64,000 nucleotides of DNA from Nonomuraea soli (GTDB lineage Bacteria > Actinomycetota > Actinomycetes > Streptosporangiales > Streptosporangiaceae). The notes beneath the pieces were generated by a model. It made no database searches. It was not told the DNA's origin and saw only the letters and a program-made list of their open reading frames with translations. Every line of letters begins with the position of its first letter. Within the stretch, counting starts at the first letter, position 1. Made by a program: the position numbers and the translations under genes. Shown here piece by piece: positions 17,578 to 26,267 of the stretch. The stretch lies in assembly GCF_013761175.1 (NCBI RefSeq), contig NZ_JACDUR010000002.1, forward strand, positions 936,816 to 1,000,815, in the 5' to 3' direction.

Positions 17578-18078
17578 TCAGGAATCCCCATAAACCGCGC
17601 GCAACGCCGCCATGTCGAGCAGGTCGCGCTCGCGCGGCTCGTAACCGGAGTGGAAGTGCCGCTGCTGGGCCGCCGACAGGCACGGCACGCGGGCGCCGTG
17701 GACCGCGCCCTCCACGAAGCAGTCGGCCGGGTAGCGGAAGGCGCCGCCCCGGTCGTCGGCGGGCTGCAGGGCCGAGCCGTCGGCCTGGAAGGTCAGCGGG
17801 TGCAGGTCGATCTCGTGCCCGGCCTCGCCGCGCATCACGAAGCGGGCGGGACGTCCCGGCACGATGTCGAACACCTCGCGGTAGCCGACACGGCCGAGCG
17901 TCTCCAACACGACGGGCTCCTGCTCGGAGCGGTGCATGAGGTCGAGGTCGCCGTGGTCGCGCGTCACGCGGCCCAGCAGGGCGTCGACGCCCCAGCCGCC
18001 GCCCACCCAGACCTGGCAGCCCGCGGCACGCAGAAGGGCCAGGACCCGCAACACCTCGGCAGTCTCGAACACGCGCAC
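17578..18078 (-). CDS. Nucleotidyltransferase of the lincosamide/aminoglycoside type
   Basis: A small nucleotidyltransferase-fold protein of ~166 residues. The pattern AEVLRVLALLRAAGCQVWVGGGWGVDALLG followed by DHGDLDLMH gives the GG/GW and DxD metal-binding signature of LnuA/AadA-like enzymes. HEIDLHPLTF supplies the third carboxylate region. Known relatives adenylylate lincosamides or aminoglycosides, but many such chromosomal proteins have no proven resistance function. The GTG at 18078 is chosen because relatives start a few residues before the first helix. The frame is open upstream, but that part overlaps the divergent gene. There is no convincing ribosome-binding site. Confidence 0.78.
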   Translation of the reverse strand: MRVFETAEVLRVLALLRAAGCQVWVGGGWGVDALLGRVTRDHGDLDLMHRSEQEPVVLETLGRVGYREVFDIVPGRPARFVMRGEAGHEIDLHPLTFQADGSALQPADDRGGAFRYPADCFVEGAVHGARVPCLSAAQQRHFHSGYEPRERDLLDMAALRAVYGDS

Positions 18079-18204
18079 ACCGTGCCAGAACCGCCGATCA
18101 TCCGTCCACCGACTTTCCGGCCGAGCGTCGAAGATTTGCGTGCTCAGGCACGTAAGCATGCACCTCGCTTGGGGTCGAAGATCGGGACTCGTCATCATCG
18201 GGGC
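18079..18204. promoter_or_regulatory. Divergent intergenic region between nucleotidyltransferase and LD-carboxypeptidase
   Basis: About 126 bases separate two divergent starts and must carry both promoters. A small inverted repeat CGTGC/GCACG (18139-18143 and 18148-18152, four-base spacer TCAG) lies mid-way and could be an operator. No reliable -35/-10 pairs were identified. Confidence 0.3.
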
Positions 18205-19137
18205 ATGACAGGCTTTCGACGTCCGCGCGCGCTTCGTCCCGGCGACCGGGTGGCGGTGGTGAGCGGCAGCAGCCCGGCCGACCAGGCCAACCTCGAAGCG
18301 GGACTGCGCGCCATGGAACACGTCGGGCTCAAGCCCGACGTGTTCGCCTCCGCCCGCGAGATGGGCGTCGACTACGACTACCTGGCGGGCGACGACCGGC
18401 TGCGCGCCGCCGACCTGACCGCCGCCCTGGCCGACCCCGCCTACGCCGGGCTCTTCCTGGCCTGCGGAGGGTACGGCATGCAGCGCACCCTGGAACTGCT
18501 CGACTGGAGCAGGATCGACCCCGCCCGCCCCAAGGTCGTCGTGGGCTACTCCGACGTGACCGCGCTACTGGAGGCGATCGCCGTCAAGCTCGGCTGGGTG
18601 TCGCTGTTCGGCCCCATGGTCGCCTGCAACGGCTTCCACCAGGGGCCGGGGCGCTTCGACTTCGACACCCTCATGACCCTGCTGTTCACCCCGGCCGAGG
18701 TCGGCGGGCTGACCTTCCTCGACGCGCGCACCATCGTGCCCGGCGTGGCCGAGGGCGTCACCCTGGGCGGCACCGCCACCCTGCTGGCCGCCTCCATCGG
18801 CACCGACACGAGCCTGCCCGCGCGCGGCGGCATCCTGTTCCTGGAGGACGTCGACGAGAAGCTGTTCCGCCTGGACCGGATCATCACCCAGCTGCGGCGC
18901 TCCACCTACACCGACGGGGTCGCGGCGATCCTGCTGGGCACCTTCACCGACTGCGGCGAACCGCGCGAGGTCGAGCGCCTGCTCGTCGACAGGCTCAGCG
19001 ACCTGGGCGTGCCGGTGCTCGCCGGCGCCGACATCGGGCACGGGATCGCGCAGCAGACCTACCCGATCGGCGTGCGCGCCCGCCTCGACACCGGCACGGG
19101 CACCCTCACCTTCCTGGAACCGGTGCTGTCGTCGTGA
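18205..19137 (+). CDS. LD-carboxypeptidase (peptidase S66 family)
   Basis: Removes the terminal D-alanine from murein tetrapeptides in the cytoplasm during peptidoglycan recycling. The 310-residue protein has the S66 features: VAVVSGSSPA at the N-terminus, LFLACGGYGMQRTLELLDW, the nucleophile Ser in VVGYSDVTALL, a Glu in FLEDVDEKLFRLDR and the late His in ADIGHGIAQQ, forming the Ser-Glu-His triad of the family. The ATG at 18205 is chosen; the frame extends upstream into intergenic sequence without support. It overlaps the next gene (GTGA) and heads a three-gene operon that seems dedicated to D-amino-acid-containing peptides. Confidence 0.92.
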   Translation: MTGFRRPRALRPGDRVAVVSGSSPADQANLEAGLRAMEHVGLKPDVFASAREMGVDYDYLAGDDRLRAADLTAALADPAYAGLFLACGGYGMQRTLELLDWSRIDPARPKVVVGYSDVTALLEAIAVKLGWVSLFGPMVACNGFHQGPGRFDFDTLMTLLFTPAEVGGLTFLDARTIVPGVAEGVTLGGTATLLAASIGTDTSLPARGGILFLEDVDEKLFRLDRIITQLRRSTYTDGVAAILLGTFTDCGEPREVERLLVDRLSDLGVPVLAGADIGHGIAQQTYPIGVRARLDTGTGTLTFLEPVLSS

Positions 19138-20657
19138 GCTTCGACCTGCTGCTGCGCGGCGCCCAGCTCGCCGACGGCACCGGCACGCCCCTGCGCCCGG
19201 CCGACGTCGGCGCCGCCCGCGGCAGGCTCACCGTCCTGCCGCCCGGCGCGCCCGCCTCCGCGGCCACCACCCATGACGTGACCGGCCTGGTGGTCGCGCC
19301 CGGCTTCATCGACGTGCACACCCACTCCGACGAGGCCACCCTCCTCGAACCGCCCGACGACCGGCTCGCCCACGCCGCCGTGCGGCAGGGCGTCACGGTC
19401 GAGATCTGCGGCAACTGCGGCACCAGCCTCTTCCCCACGCCGCGCCACCCCGACTTCGAGGCCTTCGCCAAGGCCCACACCGGCACGCCGCGCGCCAACC
19501 ACATCGCCTCCCTGTCGGGCCACGGCACCCTGCGCGCCGCCGTCGTCGGGCACGCCGACCGCCCCGCCACACCCGGCGAGCTCGACCGCATGCGCGCCCT
19601 GCTCGACGCCGACCTGCGCGCCGGAGCCGCGGGGCTGTCAACCGGCCTCATCTACACGCCCGGCACCTACGCGGACACCGGCGAGGTGGCCGCCCTGGCC
19701 GAGATCGCGGCACGGTACGGCAAGCCGTACGTCACCCACCTGCGCGACGAGATGGCAGGCGTCGAGCGGGCCCTGGAGGAGGCCGTCGAGATCGCCCGCC
19801 GCAGCGGCGCGGCCCTGCACGTCTCCCACCACAAGAGCGCGGGACGCCACGCCTGGGGCCGCACCGCGCGCACCCTGGCCCGCATGGCCGAGCTGCGGGC
19901 GGACGGCATGGACGTCACCTGCGACGTCTACCCCTACATCGCGGGCAGCACCTCCCTGTCGGCCATGCTGCCGCCGTGGGCCAACGAAGGCGGCTTCGCG
20001 GCGCTCCAGTCACGGCTGGCCGACCCCGCCCAGCGCGAGCGCATGCGCGAGGCCATCGCCGTGGGCGTGCCCGGCTGGGAGAACACCGTCGGCAACGGCG
20101 GCTGGGACCGCGTCTCCGTCGCGTGCGCGCCCCACCTGCCCGCCGTCGAGGGCAGCCGCATCGCCGACCTGGCCGGCGCCAGCGCGCAGGACCCGCTCGA
20201 CGTGGTGGCCGACCTGCTGGCCGGGGGAGAGGTCACCATCATCAGCCACTCCATGCGCGAGGACGACGTCCGGCGGGTGCTGGCCTGGGAGCACGCGATG
20301 ATCGGGTCGGACGGGGTGCCCAAGCCCGGCCGCCCGCACCCGCGCTGGGCCGGGACCTTCGCCCGCGTGCTCGGGCACTACGCTCGTGAGCTGCGGTTGT
20401 TGTCGCTGGAGGAGGCGGTGCGCAGGATGACGGGACTGGCCGCCGCCCGCTTCGGGCTCCAGGGGCGCGGTCTCGTGCGCGACGGGGCTCACGCCGACCT
20501 CGTGGTGTTCGACCCCGCGAGGGTGGCCGACCGCGCCGGGTACGGCTCGCCGCTGCTGCCACCCGACGGGATCGAGCTGGTCGTGGTGGCGGGCGAGATC
20601 GTGGTCTCCGGCGGCGCCGTCACGCCGGCCCGTCCGGGAAGGCCGCTGCGCGCATGA
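19134..20657 (+). CDS. N-acyl-D-amino-acid deacylase (D-aminoacylase)
   Basis: An amidohydrolase-fold enzyme that hydrolyses N-acyl-D-amino acids or D-amino acid-containing dipeptides. Features are the metal-binding VAPGFIDVHTHSDE (HxH), EICGNCGTS with the metal-bridging Cys typical of D-aminoacylases, HVSHHKSAG with two further His ligands, and ISHSMREDDVRR plus IGSDGV with the catalytic Asp. The 507 residues are the usual length. It overlaps both neighbours (GTGA at the start, ATGA at the end). With the LD-carboxypeptidase before it, the substrate is probably a murein-derived D-amino acid derivative; this is inference. Confidence 0.93.
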   Translation: MSFDLLLRGAQLADGTGTPLRPADVGAARGRLTVLPPGAPASAATTHDVTGLVVAPGFIDVHTHSDEATLLEPPDDRLAHAAVRQGVTVEICGNCGTSLFPTPRHPDFEAFAKAHTGTPRANHIASLSGHGTLRAAVVGHADRPATPGELDRMRALLDADLRAGAAGLSTGLIYTPGTYADTGEVAALAEIAARYGKPYVTHLRDEMAGVERALEEAVEIARRSGAALHVSHHKSAGRHAWGRTARTLARMAELRADGMDVTCDVYPYIAGSTSLSAMLPPWANEGGFAALQSRLADPAQRERMREAIAVGVPGWENTVGNGGWDRVSVACAPHLPAVEGSRIADLAGASAQDPLDVVADLLAGGEVTIISHSMREDDVRRVLAWEHAMIGSDGVPKPGRPHPRWAGTFARVLGHYARELRLLSLEEAVRRMTGLAAARFGLQGRGLVRDGAHADLVVFDPARVADRAGYGSPLLPPDGIELVVVAGEIVVSGGAVTPARPGRPLRA

Positions 20658-21466
20658 CCGCCCGGCCTGAGGACCTCGCCGAGCTGGCCGCCCGCTGCCC
20701 CGGCACCCTGGCCGTCGCCGCGACCGGCCCGGACGGCGACACCTGCCTCGGCGTGCACCAGGACACCGAGCTCCCCCTGGCCAGCGTGGGCAAACTGCTC
20801 CTGCTCGCCGAGACCGCCCGCCGCATCGACTCCGGCACCCTCGACCCCGCCGAGATCGTCGAGGTGCGCCCCGGCGAACGCTGCTCCGGCTCCGGCCTGC
20901 TCACCGCGCTGTCCCGGACCTCGTGGAGCGTCGCCGACCTGGCCCTGCTCACCGCCGCCGTCAGCGACAACACCGCCACCAACGCCCTGCTCCGCCGCGT
21001 CGGCCTCGACGAGGTGAACGCGGGCGCCCGCTCCCTGGGCCTGTCCACGACCCGCCTGCTCGACCGCATCCGCGAGCCCCGCCTGCCCGAGCACCCGCCC
21101 GCCTTCGCCCTGGGCACCGCCGCCGAGCTCGCCCACCTGGCCGCCCAGGTCACCGGCGACGAGGGCTGGGCCAGGCTGATGGTGTCGTGGATGGCCGCCA
21201 ACACCGACAGGAGCCTGGCCCCGGCCCTCGTGCCGCACGACCCCGAGTCACGCGAACGGCCCGAGCACTCCCAGCCGGGCACGGTCTGGGTGGCCAACAA
21301 GACGGGCACCGACGCCGGCACCCGCACCGACGTGGGCGTCATGATCGGCACTGACGCGACCGTCGCCTACGCCGTCCTGGCCCACGGACCGGCCGGACGC
21401 GAACACGACCTCGTGCGTGCCGTACGGCAGGCAGGACGCCTCATCGCCCGGCCGCTGCTGCCGTGA
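20654..21466 (+). CDS. Class A beta-lactamase-fold serine hydrolase
   Basis: A 270-residue protein with all core motifs of class A beta-lactamases: Ser44-x-x-Lys47 (ASVGK), Ser104-Asp105-Asn106 and Lys216-Thr217-Gly218. Glu141 lies at about the spacing of the omega-loop Glu166, although the surrounding motif is not the classical ExxLN. No signal peptide is visible, so the protein is probably cytoplasmic, which argues against a drug-resistance role. Being coupled (ATGA) to D-aminoacylase and LD-carboxypeptidase genes, it more likely hydrolyses a D-amino-acid peptide or amide. Its 3' end overlaps the convergent LysR gene by 26 bases. Confidence 0.87.
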   Translation: MTARPEDLAELAARCPGTLAVAATGPDGDTCLGVHQDTELPLASVGKLLLLAETARRIDSGTLDPAEIVEVRPGERCSGSGLLTALSRTSWSVADLALLTAAVSDNTATNALLRRVGLDEVNAGARSLGLSTTRLLDRIREPRLPEHPPAFALGTAAELAHLAAQVTGDEGWARLMVSWMAANTDRSLAPALVPHDPESRERPEHSQPGTVWVANKTGTDAGTRTDVGVMIGTDATVAYAVLAHGPAGREHDLVRAVRQAGRLIARPLLP

Positions 21467-22355
21467 CCACGGCCTCGCGCAGGCAGGCGATGAAGGCGCG
21501 CACGGCGGGGTTGGGGTTCGTGGGCCGCACCGCCACCCCGATCCGCCGGTGCAGCCGTTCCCCCTGGACCGGCCTCAACTCGACGCCCGACGCCCCCTGG
21601 ACTCCGAGTCCGGGCACCAGCGCGACTCCGAGCCCCGCCCGCACCAGCCCGATCGTCACCTCGTAGTGATCGCTGCGGCACCGGATGCGCGGCGTGAACC
21701 CCTCCAGGGCGGCCGCGCGCTCCAGCACCGACAACACCGGCGTCCCGGTCCCGTAGGTGGTGATCCACGCTTCGGCCGCCAGGTCCGACAACCGCAGCCT
21801 GGCCTGTCGTGCCGAGGGATGCCCTGAGGGCAGCACCACCAGTTGCGGCTCCTCGAACAGCGGCACCACCTCGACCCCGACCGGCGCCTGCCAGGGATCC
21901 AGCGGATGCTCGAACACCACGAGCAGGTCGATGTCGCCGCGCTCCAGCGCGGGCAGCAGCTCGTGCGGCTGCCCCTCCTGCAGATCGAGCTCGACGCCGG
22001 GATGACGCCCGGCGAAGCGCCCCAGCGCGGTGGGCAGCAGCCGGTAGCCGGCGGAGGCGAAGAAGCCGATGCTGAGCTGCCCTGAGTCGGCCCTGGCCTG
22101 AGCGAGGAGGTCTTTCTCCGCGGCCTGGAGCAGGTCGAGCACCTCCTGCGCGCGCACGGCCAGCCGCCGCCCGGCGGTGGTCAGCCGCAGGCTCTGCGCG
22201 CCCCGCTCGACCAGGCCGACGCCGGTCTCCTCCTCCAGCCTGGCCAGCTGGTGGGAGACGGCGGAGGGCGACAGCCGCAGCTCGCGCGCCGCGCCCGCGA
22301 TGCTCCCGGCGCGGTGGACCTCCAGGAGGACACGCAGACGGTGGGTTGCCAGCAT
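21441..22355 (-). CDS. LysR-family transcriptional regulator
   Basis: 304-residue activator/repressor. The N-terminal winged helix-turn-helix is AGSIAGAARELRLSPSAVSHQLARLEEETG (~res 16-45, seen in shorter pieces), followed by the linker helix and a two-lobed effector domain of the LysR type. The ATG at 22355 fits the family start. It is divergent from the enoyl-CoA hydratase gene with an 83-base gap and may regulate that catabolic run. The effector is unknown. Its 3' end overlaps the end of the beta-lactamase-fold gene on the other strand. Confidence 0.92.
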   Translation of the reverse strand: MLATHRLRVLLEVHRAGSIAGAARELRLSPSAVSHQLARLEEETGVGLVERGAQSLRLTTAGRRLAVRAQEVLDLLQAAEKDLLAQARADSGQLSIGFFASAGYRLLPTALGRFAGRHPGVELDLQEGQPHELLPALERGDIDLLVVFEHPLDPWQAPVGVEVVPLFEEPQLVVLPSGHPSARQARLRLSDLAAEAWITTYGTGTPVLSVLERAAALEGFTPRIRCRSDHYEVTIGLVRAGLGVALVPGLGVQGASGVELRPVQGERLHRRIGVAVRPTNPNPAVRAFIACLREAVVTAAAAGR

Positions 22356-22403
22356 GCGCCAGACGCTAGCGTCCCGCCCGGCCCGCGGGACCGGCAGGGG
22401 CGC

Positions 22404-22430
22404 TTGACGAGGGACGGAGCCGAATATAGT
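22404..22430 (+). promoter_or_regulatory. Likely sigma-70-type promoter for a leaderless enoyl-CoA hydratase transcript
   Basis: TTGACG (22404-22409) and TATAGT (22425-22430) are separated by 15 bases. The -10 ends eight bases before the ATG at 22439, so transcription would begin at or next to the start codon. This fits the lack of a Shine-Dalgarno sequence. The spacer is shorter than the optimum of 17. Confidence 0.5.
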
Positions 22431-22438
22431 TCTGGCGC

Positions 22439-23260
22439 ATGGACGAGATCGAGTACGCCGTGGCCGGCCGCGTCGCCACCATCACCCTCAACCGCGAGAG
22501 CCGGCTCAACGCCTTCACCCTCCGCATGCGCGACGAGCTCATCGCCGCCTTCGACCTGGCCGACGCCGACGACGACGTGCGCGCCGTAGTGGTGACCGGC
22601 AAGGGCCGCGGCTTCTGCGCCGGAGCCGACCTGGGCGGCGGCGGGGGCACCTTCTCCTCGGCCAGGAGCGAGCCGCAGCGCGACGGCGGCGGCATGGTCG
22701 CCCTGCGCATCGCCGCCTCGCTCAAGCCGGTCATCGCCGCGATCAACGGGCCCGCCGTCGGCGTCGGCGCCACCATGACGCTCCCGATGGACGTGCGCCT
22801 GGCGGGGGAGAGCGCCCGCTTCGGCTTCGTGTTCGCCCGCCGCGGCATCGTCACCGAGGCCGCCTCCAGCTGGTTCCTGCCCCGGCTGGTGGGCATCTCG
22901 CAGGCGATGGAGTGGGCCGCGACCGGCAGGGTGTTCGGCGCGCAGGAGGCGCTGCGCGGCAGGCTCGTCTCCCGCGTGGTGCCGGACGCGGAGCTGCTCC
23001 CGGCCGCCTACGAGCTGGCCCGCGAGATCGCCGACAACACCTCGGGCGTGTCGGTGGCGACCATCAGGCGGCTGATGTGGGCGGGCCTGTCGTGGTCGTC
23101 GCCCTGGCAGGCGCACGAGGCCGACTCGGCACTCATGCACGCGCTCGGCAGGGCGCCCGACGCCGCCGAGGGCGTCACCGCCTTCCTGGAGAAACGGCCC
23201 GCCGACTTCCCCATGGCGGTCTCCAAGGACCTGCCGGAGTCACTGCCCGAATGGCCCTAG
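22439..23260 (+). CDS. Enoyl-CoA hydratase/isomerase family protein
   Basis: Crotonase-fold enzyme, 273 residues, acting on an enoyl-CoA in a beta-oxidation-like pathway. The N-terminal VATITLNRESRLNAF, the oxyanion-hole segments GRGFCAGADL and AAINGPAVGVGAT, and GIVTEAASSWFLPRLVG with one catalytic-region Glu are the usual crotonase signatures. Gene neighbours (glutamine-synthetase-like ligase, P450, flavin oxidoreductase, SDR) suggest breakdown of an amine- or ring-containing compound that ends as acyl-CoA. No ribosome-binding site is seen; the transcript is probably leaderless. Confidence 0.92.
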   Translation: MDEIEYAVAGRVATITLNRESRLNAFTLRMRDELIAAFDLADADDDVRAVVVTGKGRGFCAGADLGGGGGTFSSARSEPQRDGGGMVALRIAASLKPVIAAINGPAVGVGATMTLPMDVRLAGESARFGFVFARRGIVTEAASSWFLPRLVGISQAMEWAATGRVFGAQEALRGRLVSRVVPDAELLPAAYELAREIADNTSGVSVATIRRLMWAGLSWSSPWQAHEADSALMHALGRAPDAAEGVTAFLEKRPADFPMAVSKDLPESLPEWP

Positions 23261-23293
23261 CGTGTCTTGTCGGCCCTGATCTCCCGGCGTATT

Positions 23294-23307
23294 GTTTGCG
23301 GCCAAAC
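23294..23307 (+). promoter_or_regulatory. Short inverted repeat upstream of the glutamine-synthetase-like gene
   Basis: GTTTG (23294-23298) and CAAAC (23303-23307) flank CGGC and sit 13 bases before the GTG start, directly upstream of the AGGAG ribosome-binding site (23311-23315). The position suits an operator or a small leader hairpin. The evidence is only symmetry and place. Confidence 0.3.
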
Positions 23308-23320
23308 GAGAGGAGCTCAG

Positions 23321-24610
23321 GTGACCGTCGAGCGATTACGGCAGGCGGGCGTCGACATCGTGCGAATCTGCTACCCCGACCTGATCGGCGTCGAACGCGG
23401 CAAGGACGTCTTCCTCGACAGCCTCCCCGAGCACGGCCTGACCTTCTGCCAGGCGGTCTACTACACCTCGCCGCAGGCCGACGTGGTGCCCGTGCCGGGC
23501 GGACTGGACCGCGGCCTGCCGGACATCGTCGTCAGGCCCGACCTCGCCACCCTGGCCGTCCTGCCGTGGCAGGACGGCGTCGCGCACTGCCTGGCCGACG
23601 CCTACTGGCCCGACGGCCGCCCCTTCCCCGAGGACCCGCGTCAGGTGCTGCGCGCCGCCATCGCCCGCCTGGGAGAGCTCGGCCTCACCGCCGTCGCGGG
23701 GCCGGAACTCGAATACTTCCTGATCAACCCCGACGGCACCCGCTACGACGGCGGACCGGGCAACGTGTACGTCGTCGGCAACAAGGGCGACCAGGGCGGC
23801 CACCTGATCGCGACGATGCGCGCCCTGAAGTGGCTGGGCGTGACGATGGGCTGCCACGAGTTCTCGCCCGGCCAGTTCGAGATCAACCTCACCCACTCCG
23901 AGGCCCTCGACGCCGCCGACCGCGCCTTCCGCCTCAAGAGCGCCGTCAAGGAGCTGGCCAGACGCGACGGGCTGAACGCCACCTTCATGGCCAGGCCCTT
24001 CAACGACGAGGGCGGCTCCGGCTTCCACGTGCACCTGTCGTGCCTGGACGCGGAAGGGCGCAACGTCTTCGACGACCCGGCCTCGCCGTACGGGCTGAGC
24101 CGGACGGCGCGGCACGCGATCGGCGGCGTGATCGCCCACGCGCCCGCGCTGGCGGCGCTGCTCAACCCGACCATCAACTCCTACAAGCGGTTCGGACCCG
24201 ACACCCTGGCGCCGTGGCTGAACGACTGGGGCCTCGACAACCGCAGCGCGATGATCCGCATCCCGCCGGAGCGTGGCGACGCCGCCCGGCTGGAGGTGCG
24301 CCTGGGTGACGCCTCCGCCAACCCCTACCTCGGCATCGCCGCCCTGGTGGCCGCCCTCTACCTGGGCATCCGCGACAAGGCCGAGCCGCCGGAGCCCCTC
24401 GAAGGCTACGGCTACGACCCGGAGCGCTCGCCGACGCTGCCCATGACGCTCCCGGCCGCGCTCGACGCCTTCGAGGCCGACGCCGAGCTGGCCGAGGTGC
24501 TGGGCAAGGAGTTCACCGCCGCCTTCCTGTCCTACAAGCGCGACGAGGTCGAACGTTTCTCCCGGCACGTGACCGATTGGGAGCTCCGTGAGTACGCCTA
24601 CCATCTGTGA
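23321..24610 (+). CDS. Glutamine synthetase family ligase
   Basis: ATP-dependent ligase of the GlnA fold, 429 residues from the GTG at 23321 (AGGAG five bases upstream; the longer frame from 23267 has no ribosome-binding site). GS motifs: VAGPELEYFL and CHEFSPGQFEINL (metal-binding Glu residues), FHVHLS, NPTINSYKRF and late RLEVRLGDASANPY. The C-terminal adenylylation motif of housekeeping GS is not obvious, and the protein lies in a catabolic neighbourhood. It is therefore more likely a gamma-glutamyl-amine or amino-acid ligase (PuuA/GlnT-like) than the nitrogen-assimilating enzyme. Its 3' end overlaps the P450 start by 23 bases. Confidence 0.85.
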   Translation: MTVERLRQAGVDIVRICYPDLIGVERGKDVFLDSLPEHGLTFCQAVYYTSPQADVVPVPGGLDRGLPDIVVRPDLATLAVLPWQDGVAHCLADAYWPDGRPFPEDPRQVLRAAIARLGELGLTAVAGPELEYFLINPDGTRYDGGPGNVYVVGNKGDQGGHLIATMRALKWLGVTMGCHEFSPGQFEINLTHSEALDAADRAFRLKSAVKELARRDGLNATFMARPFNDEGGSGFHVHLSCLDAEGRNVFDDPASPYGLSRTARHAIGGVIAHAPALAALLNPTINSYKRFGPDTLAPWLNDWGLDNRSAMIRIPPERGDAARLEVRLGDASANPYLGIAALVAALYLGIRDKAEPPEPLEGYGYDPERSPTLPMTLPAALDAFEADAELAEVLGKEFTAAFLSYKRDEVERFSRHVTDWELREYAYHL

Positions 24611-25841
24611 CCTGTCGGACCCCGGCAACTTCCTCGACGGGGTCACCCCGTGGCGCGCCTTCGACGAGCTGCGTGCCCACGACCCGCTGCACTGGCAGGA
24701 CGAGGGCGCGCACGGGCGCGGCTTCTGGTCGCTGACCAGGCACGCCGACATCGTCAAGGTCAGCGCCGACCCGGTCACCTTCACCTCGGACAAGTTCACG
24801 AACCTGGAGGAGGTGGACGAGCAGCAGGCCGCCCGGCGGCGCTCCATGCTGGAGACCGACGGCCCGCGCCACCGCGAGCTGCGCCGCCTGCTGGTCCGCG
24901 ACTTCACCGCCCGCGCGGTCGCGGGCTACGAGACGTTCCTGCGCGGCCTGGTCGGCCTCACCCTGGACAACCTGAAGACGACGGAATTCGACTTCGTCAA
25001 GGAGATCGCCGCCGACTTCCCGATCAACGTGCTGGCCCGCATGCTCGACGTGCCCGACACCCAGCGGCTGATCGACTGGGGCAACGCCATCATCGAGAAC
25101 ACCGACCCGGAGAAGCTGGCGGACAACGAGGCCTACCGCGACCTGCCCTTCCGTAGCCCGGCCGCGCAGGAGGTCTTCGAGTACGGCAGGCGCCTGGCCG
25201 CCCGCCGGCGCGGCGGCGACGGCACGGACCTGGTCAGCAAGCTGGCCCGCGAGCTCGACGGCCGCGACTTCGACAACTACTTCCTGCTGCTCGTCGTGGC
25301 CGGCAACGAGACCACCCGCCACGCCATCTCGCACAGCATGATGGCGCTGATGGAGCATCCCGGGCAGCGCGAGCTCTTCCTGGAGCATCCCGGCACCGGC
25401 GTGGAGGAGTGCCTGCGCTGGTCCTCGCCGGTCTACCACTTCCGCCGCACCGCCACCCGCGACGTGGAGATGTACGGCAAGCGCATCCGCGCCGGTGACA
25501 AGGTGGTCATGTGGTTCGCCTCCGGCAACCGCGACGAGCGCGTCTTCGCCGAGCCGTACCGCTTCGACGTCACCCGCGCCGACAACGACCACCTGACGTT
25601 CGGCAAGGGCGGTCCCCACTACTGCCTGGGCGCCGGCCTGGCCAGGCTGGAGCTTCGCGTGCTGTTCGAGGAGCTGCTGCCGCGCCTGCCCGGCCTGGAG
25701 TTCGCGGGCCCGGTGCGCAGGGTGCGCTCCAACTTCATCCACGGCATCGCCGAGCTGCCGGTCAGGCGCGCTCCAGGTGCTCCAGGACCAGGCGCAGCGA
25801 GCCGGCCAGCTCCCGGCGCTGCTCGCCCGTCAGCTCCTTGA
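24588..25841 (+). CDS. Cytochrome P450
   Basis: Heme monooxygenase, 417 residues. I-helix oxygen-activation motif AGNETT (res 238-243), K-helix ECLR (Glu274-Arg277) and the heme loop FGKGGPHYCLG with the thiolate ligand Cys346. The GTG at 24588 overlaps the upstream ligase gene. The conserved fold ends near PVRRA (~res 392). The last ~25 residues are a Pro/Ala/Gly-rich tail read from DNA that also encodes the end of the MarR gene on the other strand (80-base convergent overlap). Substrate unknown; the context suggests hydroxylation of a compound also processed by the ligase, hydratase, LLM oxidoreductase and SDR. Confidence 0.93.
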   Translation: MSTPTICDLSDPGNFLDGVTPWRAFDELRAHDPLHWQDEGAHGRGFWSLTRHADIVKVSADPVTFTSDKFTNLEEVDEQQAARRRSMLETDGPRHRELRRLLVRDFTARAVAGYETFLRGLVGLTLDNLKTTEFDFVKEIAADFPINVLARMLDVPDTQRLIDWGNAIIENTDPEKLADNEAYRDLPFRSPAAQEVFEYGRRLAARRRGGDGTDLVSKLARELDGRDFDNYFLLLVVAGNETTRHAISHSMMALMEHPGQRELFLEHPGTGVEECLRWSSPVYHFRRTATRDVEMYGKRIRAGDKVVMWFASGNRDERVFAEPYRFDVTRADNDHLTFGKGGPHYCLGAGLARLELRVLFEELLPRLPGLEFAGPVRRVRSNFIHGIAELPVRRAPGAPGPGAASRPAPGAARPSAP

Positions 25842-26259
25842 CGACGAAGGCCTCCTGCCGGTTGAAGTCGGGGAACAGCTCGCGCATGAGCCGCTCGCCC
25901 GTCGCCGTCAGCGCGACCATGACGCGACGCCTGTCGGTCGGGTGCGGGGAGCGGCGCAGATGCCGGTAGGACTCCAGCGTCTTGATCACGCCGGTGAGCG
26001 TGCCCTTGGAGATGCCCGCCTCGGCGGCCACGTGCCGGGTCTCGCTCTCGCCCCAGATCCACACCACCCACATGACCACGAACCCCGTCCAGGTCAGCCC
26101 GGTGTCGCGCAGGACCGTCCGCTCCAGGTGGTTGCGGATGGCCGAGGAGGCGCGGTAGATGTTCGACACCGCCCACATGGCCTCGAAGTCGAGGTTCAGC
26201 GCGCCGAGGCGCTCGGCGATCGCCTCTTCCGTCTGGCGCATGGTGTGGTGGCCGGTCAT
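25762..26259 (-). CDS. MarR-family transcriptional regulator
   Basis: 165-residue winged-helix regulator. The recognition region SETRHVAAEAGISKGTLTGVIKTLE (seen in parts) and wing SPHPTDRRRVMVALTATGE are typical MarR. The ATG at 26259 sits eight bases after a perfect TATAAT (read on the minus strand at 26273-26268), so the message is probably leaderless. A palindrome TTCGG-TC-CCGAA lies beside this promoter and is a candidate autoregulatory operator controlling both this gene and the divergent oxidoreductase gene. Effector unknown, likely an aromatic or lipophilic substrate of the adjacent catabolic genes. Confidence 0.9.
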   Translation of the reverse strand: MTGHHTMRQTEEAIAERLGALNLDFEAMWAVSNIYRASSAIRNHLERTVLRDTGLTWTGFVVMWVVWIWGESETRHVAAEAGISKGTLTGVIKTLESYRHLRRSPHPTDRRRVMVALTATGERLMRELFPDFNRQEAFVVKELTGEQRRELAGSLRLVLEHLERA

Positions 26260-26267
26260 GAAGCGTC

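Noticed and set aside
17578..18078. Acquired antibiotic-resistance gene
   Set aside because: Codon usage matches the neighbours, there are no mobile-element signs, and the nucleotidyltransferase family is frequent on actinomycete chromosomes without a resistance role.
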